Assembly: GCA_030789695.1 (NCBI GenBank)
Contig: CM061138.1
Span: 179,715,051-179,779,050, forward strand
DNA length: 64,000 nt
Source: Scilla litardierei
Lineage: Eukaryota; Streptophyta; Magnoliopsida; Asparagales; Asparagaceae
Direction: 5' to 3'
Below, in pieces: positions 63,864-64,000 of this stretch. The notes under the pieces were generated by a model that worked only from the letters and a program-made list of their open reading frames with translations, had not been told where the DNA came from and did not search any database. Every line of letters begins with the position of its first letter. Position 1 is the first letter of the stretch. The position numbers were made by a program, and so were the translations under genes.

Positions 63864-64000
63864 GAGTGTATAGGTTCAACCCAATCAGCTTCTCCCATAT
63901 CTTGATGTTCAGGCCCTGCCAGAAGCGTCTGGCTGAGTCAGGGGAGTGGACGTCATCTCCTTAGCGAACATGTTGATTATAGAAAATTCGACGTCATATT

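Larger units (their letters stand above)
57580..64000 (+). other. Intron 3 of the MACPF gene, at least 6.4 kb, open at the right edge
   Basis: Begins with GT at 57580. Contains intron-like sequence, a probable gypsy LTR fragment (57985-58453) and the minus-strand Tekay-like element from 58743 to the window end. Confidence 0.65.
58743..64000 (-). mobile_element. Decayed Tekay/Del-like chromovirus, 5' end beyond the window
   Basis: On the minus strand: gag with broken zinc knuckles (63439-63863), protease linker (62671-63072), reverse transcriptase (61914-62632), RNase H (61324-61674), integrase (60550-60932) and an LTR (58743-59938). YDVVFGMDWL and the reverse-transcriptase style fit the Tekay/Del group. 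Frames are short and shifted. Confidence 0.8.

Overview
The window is nuclear DNA of a flowering plant. Exons with GT-AG introns belong to a plant-type MACPF gene, and almost everything else is LTR retrotransposons of known plant lineages (Athila, SIRE/Maximus, Tnt1-like copia, Reina-like and Tekay-like chromoviruses) plus hAT-type DNA elements. The species cannot be named from the sequence. There is no bacterial-style gene organisation, no rRNA or tRNA gene and no CRISPR array.

Layout. 1-9964: a recent Athila-type Ty3/gypsy element on the minus strand; its 3' LTR is cut by the window start. 9965-10439: remnant of another gypsy LTR. 10440-13326 plus 19974-20037: an internally deleted Tnt1-like copia whose 3' LTR is split by an older short-LTR copia (13327-19968, duplicated target AAATC). 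19991-21410: a roughly 300-bp direct repeat flanking about 5.5 degenerate 145-bp tandem units. 21411-22446: promoter and 5' leader of the host gene.

Host gene. One cellular gene is visible, on the plus strand: a MACPF-domain protein of the CAD1/NSL1 family. Exon 1 (22447-22707), exon 2 (56008-56246) and exon 3 (57378-57579) join in phase and give 234 codons including the MACPF signature; later exons lie beyond the window. Intron 1 is 33.3 kb. Roughly three quarters of it is mobile DNA: a young SIRE/Maximus element with an env-like ORF (23348-32812, target GTTAT), a gag-only TR-GAG-type element (32948-35714, target GATAA), a decayed Reina-like element (about 37590-42480) broken by a hAT-like insertion, a further Reina-like fragment (42481-43430), a 6.2-kb Reina-like chromovirus (46073-52303, target GGATT), a copia gag scrap and a 680-bp hAT MITE (54281-54960). 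Intron 3 holds a gypsy LTR fragment and a decayed Tekay-like element that runs off the right edge.

How it works together. The retroelements encode the usual Gag, protease, reverse transcriptase, RNase H and integrase, but every one carries at least one break or frame change. Two (Athila, SIRE) have LTR pairs differing at only 3-4 sites and are therefore recent. The host gene must splice across the nested block, so repeat silencing and suppression of intronic LTR poly(A) sites should matter for its expression. I found no clearly new biological system. The best leads are the giant intron, the promoter-proximal duplication, the structured copia leader, the modular Athila LTR and the frame junctions in the young SIRE element.
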